11,876 bases of DNA, from the NCBI GenBank assembly GCA_019056875.1, contig DXJA01000160.1, positions 1-11,876 on the forward strand, given 5' to 3'. This document shows positions 8,409 to 11,876 of the stretch, in pieces. Each line of letters starts with the position of its first letter. The stretch's first letter is position 1. The position numbers and the translations under genes are program-made. This DNA is from Candidatus Jordarchaeum madagascarense. GTDB lineage: Archaea > Asgardarchaeota > Jordiarchaeia > Jordiarchaeales > Jordiarchaeaceae. The notes beneath the pieces are model-generated. The model made no database searches and was not told the origin of the DNA. It saw nothing but the letters and a program-made list of their open reading frames with translations.

Positions 8409-8591
8409 TTAGGGTTCTGTAATTACTTTTACCAAGTGTCTTGGTTTGTCGGGATTGTATCCTCTTTTGAAGGCAACGAAGTATGCGAATAGTTGCAAGG
8501 GTATAACGTAGGTTATGGGTGTAAACATTGCAGAGGTTTGGGGAATGTTAATCGTGTTATCAGATAGTCCTCGTACCTCAGAATCTTTCTC
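8409..8591 (-). pseudogene. In-frame C-terminal tail of the SIS enzyme, separated by a TAA stop
   Basis: Directly after the TAA at 8592-8594, and in the same frame, 60 sense codons run to a second TAA at 8409-8411. They encode the conserved end of GlmS-type isomerases: VIPLQLFAYFVAFKRG then NPDKPRHLVKVITEP, which match E. coli GlmS IPLQLLAY and DVDQPRNLAKSVTVE, including the lysine corresponding to Lys603. The segment has no credible start of its own (the only internal ATG is mid-domain). Either the gene is a very recent nonsense mutant, the TAA is a base-call error, or the stop is read through. Confidence 0.8.
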
Positions 8592-9533
8592 TTACACCAC
8601 GCTGATTATTTTCGCTTGATAAGCCTTAATTTCCTTCAAGTTTTTAATCAGCTTTTCATAGTTCTCATCCGGAGGGGCAATAATGATTACTGGAAACCCC
8701 GGCTCTATTATGGCTATTGATCCGTGCCTTGATTCTCCTGCGGGGTAGGCTTCAGCGTGAACATAAGCCGTTTCCTTAAGTTTCAGAGCTCCCTCCATCG
8801 CGGTAGAGGTGCTGATACCACGTCCCAAGAAAAGAAAGCTTGATTTATTAGCGTACTGGTAAGCGATGTCTCTAACCACTCTATCCTGTCTTTTAACCGT
8901 TTTATCAACTATGAGGGGTGTTTTCATAAGTTCACGCCTCAGCTTGCCCACCTCACTGCTGCCGAGTGAGCCCCTCATAAGAGAGAGATCTAAGGATAAC
9001 AATGATAAACACGCAACCTGAACCAGAAATGTTTTCGTTGCGGCAAGTCCATACTCCGGACCCGCGTAAGTATAAATAGTGTAATCAGATAGTTTGCTAA
9101 TTGTGCTTTCTAAAACGTTTGTTAGGGATACCACTTTTGCTCCTTGCCTCTTAGCGTGTTTAACCGCATTTATAGTTTCTGAGGTTTCCCCCGACTGACT
9201 TATGGCAAGTACCACATTACTTTCATCGAGAAGTTTTCCCGTGAGTTCGGTAAACTCGGAGGAAACCAGGTTCTGAGTTTTTATGGCGGAAAGCTTGGTG
9301 AACATATACCGCCCAGCCAAACCTGCATGATTTGAGGTACCCGCCCCCGTTATGTACACTTGGTCGGAATCGTTAAGAATTCGAGACGCTTGCTGACAAA
9401 CCTCCGGTCTCAAGCTGAGAGCGTTCTTCAGTGCCTTCGGTTGCTCATGAATCTCTTTAAGCATAAAATGGGGATAACCGCCCTTCTCCACCATCTCCGG
9501 AGTCCAAGAGCCCCTAGGAAACTTTTCCGACAC
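8592..9533 (-). CDS. GlmS-type isomerase/deaminase (two SIS domains), truncated by an in-frame TAA
   Basis: Family members interconvert fructose 6-phosphate and glucosamine 6-phosphate. This one starts at the GlmS linker (VEKGGYPHFMLKEIHEQP) and lacks the N-terminal glutaminase domain, so it would act as a deaminase (archaeal GlmD type) or use an ammonia-supplying partner. Counting from GTG 9533: first SIS domain GAGTS (63-67) and SQSGET (112-117), AATKTF near 164-169, second SIS domain GRG (237-239), EGALKLKE (247-254) and AGESRHG with His270, matching catalytic residues of E. coli GlmS. A TAA ends the frame after ISVV, although the tail continues in frame to 8411. Four start codons are clustered (GTG 9542, ATG 9539, TTG 9536, GTG 9533); GGAG at 9545-9542 favours TTG 9536 or GTG 9533. 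A TAA lies upstream in frame, so no glutaminase domain was lost by misplacing the start. Confidence 0.88.
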   Translation of the reverse strand: MSEKFPRGSWTPEMVEKGGYPHFMLKEIHEQPKALKNALSLRPEVCQQASRILNDSDQVYITGAGTSNHAGLAGRYMFTKLSAIKTQNLVSSEFTELTGKLLDESNVVLAISQSGETSETINAVKHAKRQGAKVVSLTNVLESTISKLSDYTIYTYAGPEYGLAATKTFLVQVACLSLLSLDLSLMRGSLGSSEVGKLRRELMKTPLIVDKTVKRQDRVVRDIAYQYANKSSFLFLGRGISTSTAMEGALKLKETAYVHAEAYPAGESRHGSIAIIEPGFPVIIIAPPDENYEKLIKNLKEIKAYQAKIISVV

Positions 9534-9566
9534 CAACATCACTCCTTTTAATAGAAATTATCAAAA

Positions 9567-9575
9567 TATTTTAAA
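9567..9575 (-). promoter_or_regulatory. Candidate TATA-like box for the SIS/ADP-kinase operon
   Basis: On the minus strand this is TTTAAAATA within a longer A/T tract, 25-30 nt before the clustered start codons, which would give a very short leader. A second minus-strand box, TTTTTTTATAG at 9621-9631, would give a leader of about 60 nt. The two cannot be separated from sequence alone. Confidence 0.3.
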
Positions 9576-9716
9576 AAGTTTTACCAGACACCGATGCTCA
9601 CCAGACCAGATTCCAGCCTTCTATAAAAAAATGTAAAATCAAACTTGTTCCGATGTAAACTTTAAAGCGGAGACAATCATACAGTATGTCTGAAAGAATC
9701 CACACTTCAGAAAAAA

Positions 9717-9724
9717 TTTAAAAT
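9717..9724 (+). promoter_or_regulatory. Candidate BRE/TATA box for the thiazoline-hydrolase-like gene
   Basis: GAAAAAA followed by TTTAAAAT has the purine-then-TATA arrangement of an archaeal promoter. A transcription start about 26 nt downstream, near 9747, leaves about 20 nt before ATG 9769, enough room for the GGTGG ribosome site at 9759-9763. Confidence 0.4.
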
Positions 9725-9768
9725 GGTAATTTATTCTGTTGTTTGAATAGCATACTATGGTGGTTTTT

Positions 9769-10473
9769 ATGATTACGGATGGAATTCTCGCAAAGGGTGA
9801 AAGAAAAGACAAAAACTGGAAAGGAACCAAGTTTAAGGAGCCATACCGGGAGGCCACAGAGCGGCTCAGAAAAGAGGTAATGGGAAGACCAGACTTCGAC
9901 CCCGCAACACTGTTTATCTGGGGAGTCTACATGTCCAAGAGTTTACTGCAAGTAATGGAGGATGTAGAAGAAAACTTTGGACCAGAAGGCCAGAGAGTGG
10001 TCAACGAAGCCCTGAGAAAAGTGGGATACGACGCCGCTAAACAAATGTTTGAAGACGCCACGTTTCCAGAGGACACAACCGACATAGAGAAAGCCAGTTT
10101 TGTCGCCACCGCCGTTAACACCATCATCTGGACTTCTATTGAAAAACCAGAAATACTGAGCGATGAGGAAGCCATATTCGACATTCTCTGGTGTCCCCAT
10201 CAAGACGTGTTTAAACCCTTCGACTGCCGTTGCCAACGCTACTTAGTAGAGGGTGTACTAAAGTACCTTCGAGAAAAAGTGAATATCACTTTTGACTTGG
10301 AGTTCAAATGGATCATCCCCGCAGGAGCGGAAACATGCCGCTTCAGAATCTGGAAGAAAAAAGACGAAGAAGTTGGTCAGTGGGAAAAATACTCTGAAAT
10401 CTTGGCGCAGAGAGCCCTAAAAAGGTGGAAAGCAAAAAAGGGATTAAAAATAGAACCAAAAAAGGAAAAATAG
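9769..10473 (+). CDS. Putative L-2-amino-thiazoline-4-carboxylate hydrolase family protein
   Basis: A soluble protein of 234 residues with no signal peptide or membrane segment. The C-terminal half has the layout I associate with this hydrolase family: a WCPHQD motif (Cys142), then FDCRCQ (Cys153, Cys155), then a Gly-containing turn and ETCRFRI (Cys190), here IIPAGAETCRFRIWKKKDE. The bacterial enzyme opens a thiazoline ring on the way to L-cysteine; many archaeal relatives are annotated by similarity with no known substrate, so the function is tentative. The cysteine cluster could instead bind metal or a cofactor. ATG 9769 is preferred over the in-frame ATG 9757 because GGTGG lies 5 nt before it. 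The tail is lysine-rich (KRWKAKKGLKIEPKKEK). The gene is a single unit, divergent from the SIS operon. Confidence 0.5.
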   Translation: MITDGILAKGERKDKNWKGTKFKEPYREATERLRKEVMGRPDFDPATLFIWGVYMSKSLLQVMEDVEENFGPEGQRVVNEALRKVGYDAAKQMFEDATFPEDTTDIEKASFVATAVNTIIWTSIEKPEILSDEEAIFDILWCPHQDVFKPFDCRCQRYLVEGVLKYLREKVNITFDLEFKWIIPAGAETCRFRIWKKKDEEVGQWEKYSEILAQRALKRWKAKKGLKIEPKKEK

Positions 10474-10489
10474 ATGGATTATAACTCAA

Positions 10490-10505
10490 TTTTTTATTAA
10501 AAAAA
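10490..10505. terminator. Bidirectional T-tract terminator
   Basis: T6 (10490-10495) followed by A7 (10499-10505) gives a T-run on each strand between the convergent ends of the thiazoline-hydrolase-like gene and the leftward membrane locus. This suits hairpin-independent archaeal termination in both directions. Confidence 0.5.
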
Positions 10506-10540
10506 TAAAAGGTAGCGATATTATTTGACTCTTGACCAGA

Positions 10541-10594
10541 TTAGCCGCCTTCACCCTTAAGTCTTCGAATTAACCTTCTGAATAAGTTTCCCAT
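10541..10594 (-). CDS. Possible 17-residue cationic peptide (small ORF)
   Basis: ATG to TAA encodes MGNLFRRLIRRLKGEGG, starting 9 nt after the stop of the two-helix membrane protein and before the T-tract terminator. The peptide alternates hydrophobic and arginine residues as an amphipathic helix would. Its RRL-then-Gly-rich ending resembles the tail of the solenoid protein in the same locus (KAVRRLFGGRGGAGSGE). A GAAGG purine run lies almost directly before the ATG, closer than normal. It is too short to be statistically convincing. Confidence 0.25.
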   Translation of the reverse strand: MGNLFRRLIRRLKGEGG

Positions 10595-10603
10595 GCCTTC
10601 GCT

Positions 10604-10894
10604 CTATACCCGGGTTCTTTTCGCCGGTCGACTGGCTGGGGTTTGGGGGGCGGCTCTCCGTCTGCTAAGCCAAATTCTGGTGCTACCGTAGATGTGCATT
10701 ATGAATCCACCACTGAGAACCACTGCCAGCCCTATGATCGCCAGAGAGGTCACCGGTAGTACCGATGAACCGTTGCTCCCTGTACCAAACACGAGCGATA
10801 TACCCAAGACCACTAGAAAAGCCACCACGCATATCACCATCACTATCCAGCCCCAAAGCTTCAGGCGCTCCCAAAAACCGGTGTCAACCACCAT
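10604..10894 (-). CDS. Small two-helix membrane protein with basic tail, function unknown
   Basis: A 96-residue protein I do not recognise. After a short N-terminus (MVVDTGFWERLKLWGW) come a hydrophobic helix at about 16-36, a Gly/Ser/Asn-rich loop at 37-46 (GTGSNGSS), a second helix at about 47-69, and a strongly basic, proline-containing tail from about 73 to 96 (RIWLSRRRAA...PAKRTRV). The positive-inside rule would place both ends in the cytoplasm and the loop outside. It follows the solenoid protein by 30 nt on the same strand, with GAGGGTG before its ATG, so the two are probably co-transcribed and may act together at the membrane. Confidence 0.7.
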   Translation of the reverse strand: MVVDTGFWERLKLWGWIVMVICVVAFLVVLGISLVFGTGSNGSSVLPVTSLAIIGLAVVLSGGFIMHIYGSTRIWLSRRRAAPQTPASRPAKRTRV

Positions 10895-10924
10895 CCATCA
10901 CACCCTCAGACTTTCACTCCACTT

Positions 10925-11876
10925 CTACTCGCCACTACCAGCTCCGCCCCGGCCGCCGAAAAGCCTCCTCACCGCCTTACCCAGACCCGAGAATTTTCCC
11001 TTCAGGATGATCAGAACCACTCCCGGTATCTGAACCAGCAGCCGTCGCTCCTGAAAACCGATGTAAATAAGCCTGCCTGCCACGTAGACTGCGCCTAGGA
11101 ACATGATACCCAACGCTAGCAGCGCCAGCGGATCCACCATCAGGGACATGTGTGGAATAGGTATCCCCATTAGGGAGGCGCTGTTCATCTCAAGAATCGT
11201 CGAAGACGAAATCGTCGGCGTGGCGCTTGTCATAATTGCACCCGTTAGACCAACAAGACCGTTAACCACCACTCCGGTGGGTGTAACAGTCATGGAGCCT
11301 AGGATGTTGTTGTTCCCGCTGATCACCGTCATACCAGACATTATAATGTTTCCCGTAATGGTCATGAGACCGTTAATTGTACCCAGACTGCCCATGCTCG
11401 AGACGCCGCTTGTCACCGTTAAACCGGAGATGCTCATTGGAACTAGTAAAGTGAATGTGCCGCTCATCTTCACAGAACCGGAGTTTGTCACCGTACCAGA
11501 TACAGCAATATCATCAGCAGTGATACTCGTCGCGCTACCGATACGGGTTCCCGTGGGACTCATTACTATCGTACCGTTTAGAACCGTTATCACTCCGTTA
11601 GTTAATTTCATGTTACCAACTGTTTTCATGTAGCCATCGTATACCGTAATGGTTCCGGTTCCACTCATGGTGCCGCCGTTGATTTTCAGGGATCCAGTAA
11701 TGCTAACCGGTCCCTTAATGTAGCTCTCTCCGCCCATCTCAAAATCGCCCTGCATGGTAGTGTTGCCGTTAACCTCCGTTGTTCCCAGTGACTCTATGCT
11801 GTCACCCTTAATTTTTATGGTGTCGCCTGTGATGTAGAAACCCGTATCGTTCATGACCATGACTACGCTCGGTATG
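10925..11876 (-). CDS. Repetitive beta-solenoid-like surface protein with C-terminal membrane anchor (5' end outside window)
   Basis: The frame is open to the right edge; ATG 11860 has no ribosome site before it, so the gene probably begins beyond the window. Numbered from ATG 11860, residues 1-230 are an imperfect repeat of about 14-21 residues rich in Gly, Thr, Ser, Val, Ile and Met, with short strand-turn units such as KMSGTFT, LMTITGN and NIIMSGMTVISGN. This is typical of beta-helix or bactofilin-like stacks. A hydrophobic helix follows (about 242-268, from DPLALLALGIMFLGA), then LLVQIPGVVLIIL (274-286) and a basic, Gly-rich tail (KAVRRLFGGRGGAGSGE), which should be cytoplasmic. It has almost no cysteine and no visible enzyme motif. 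An extracellular stalk, envelope or adhesin-like role is an inference; no family is recognised. The coding sequence is more G/C-rich than the rest of the window. Confidence 0.75.
   Translation of the reverse strand, partial: IPSVVMVMNDTGFYITGDTIKIKGDSIESLGTTEVNGNTTMQGDFEMGGESYIKGPVSITGSLKINGGTMSGTGTITVYDGYMKTVGNMKLTNGVITVLNGTIVMSPTGTRIGSATSITADDIAVSGTVTNSGSVKMSGTFTLLVPMSISGLTVTSGVSSMGSLGTINGLMTITGNIIMSGMTVISGNNNILGSMTVTPTGVVVNGLVGLTGAIMTSATPTISSSTILEMNSASLMGIPIPHMSLMVDPLALLALGIMFLGAVYVAGRLIYIGFQERRLLVQIPGVVLIILKGKFSGLGKAVRRLFGGRGGAGSGE

Noticed and set aside
8592..8594. Explaining the internal stop in the SIS gene by pyrrolysine or selenocysteine.
   Set aside because: The codon is TAA; pyrrolysine uses TAG and selenocysteine TGA. 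TAA also ends other genes here (uvrB, kinase), so a reassigned ochre codon is not supported.
9639..9857. A 72-codon minus-strand frame across the divergent promoter of the thiazoline-hydrolase-like gene.
   Set aside because: It covers the probable promoter and start of a better-supported gene, and its Phe/Ser/Ile-rich product looks like translated A/T-rich DNA.
11103..11633. A 176-codon plus-strand open frame opposite the solenoid-like protein.
   Set aside because: It is the antisense shadow of the Gly/Thr/Ser repeat, giving a Pro/Val/Ile-rich product. It has no domain and no ribosome site.
1..11876. CRISPR arrays, tRNA or rRNA genes, insertion sequences and attachment sites.
   Set aside because: No regularly spaced direct repeats, cloverleaf-like segments, transposase motifs or flanking terminal repeats were recognised by eye on either strand.

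Overview
The window looks archaeal. It encodes an ADP-dependent sugar kinase, a family found mainly in archaea. Several genes are preceded by purine-rich, A/T-rich TATA-like boxes, intergenic gaps end in T-tracts rather than hairpins, and GTG starts are common. The UvrABC excision-repair set is bacterial in type, as in the mesophilic and methanogenic archaea thought to have acquired it by transfer. I cannot name the lineage from sequence alone; a Bathyarchaeia-like or methanogen-related archaeon would fit.

Layout. 1-5885 (minus strand): uvrB-uvrA-uvrC, a tight operon with 8-nt and 17-nt overlaps; uvrC runs off the left edge. 5886-6239: an A/T-rich divergent promoter region with one clean interrupted palindrome. 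About 6240-6737 (plus): a small HEAT-repeat protein. 6916-9542 (minus): a two-gene sugar-phosphate operon, made of a GlmS-type isomerase/deaminase (SIS domains, no glutaminase domain) followed 17 nt later by an ADP-dependent glucokinase/phosphofructokinase. The SIS gene carries an in-frame TAA at 8592-8594, and a further 60 sense codons encode the family's conserved C-terminal tail. 9769-10473 (plus): a cysteine-containing protein resembling the L-2-amino-thiazoline-4-carboxylate hydrolase family. 10490-10505: a back-to-back T-tract terminator. 10541-11876 (minus, visibly more G/C-rich): a membrane/surface locus of a long beta-solenoid-like protein with a C-terminal membrane anchor (5' end beyond the window), a two-helix membrane protein with a basic tail, and possibly a 17-residue cationic peptide.

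How the genes work together. UvrA, UvrB and UvrC perform nucleotide excision repair. The SIS protein and the ADP kinase together would connect hexosamine phosphate to fructose-phosphate metabolism. The surface locus is of unknown function.

Most notable: (1) the TAA that cuts the SIS enzyme just before its active-site tail; (2) abrupt switches in third-codon-position composition inside uvrA, at equivalent Walker B positions in both ATPase halves; (3) the uncharacterised solenoid/membrane/small-peptide locus. No CRISPR array, tRNA, rRNA or insertion sequence was recognised.
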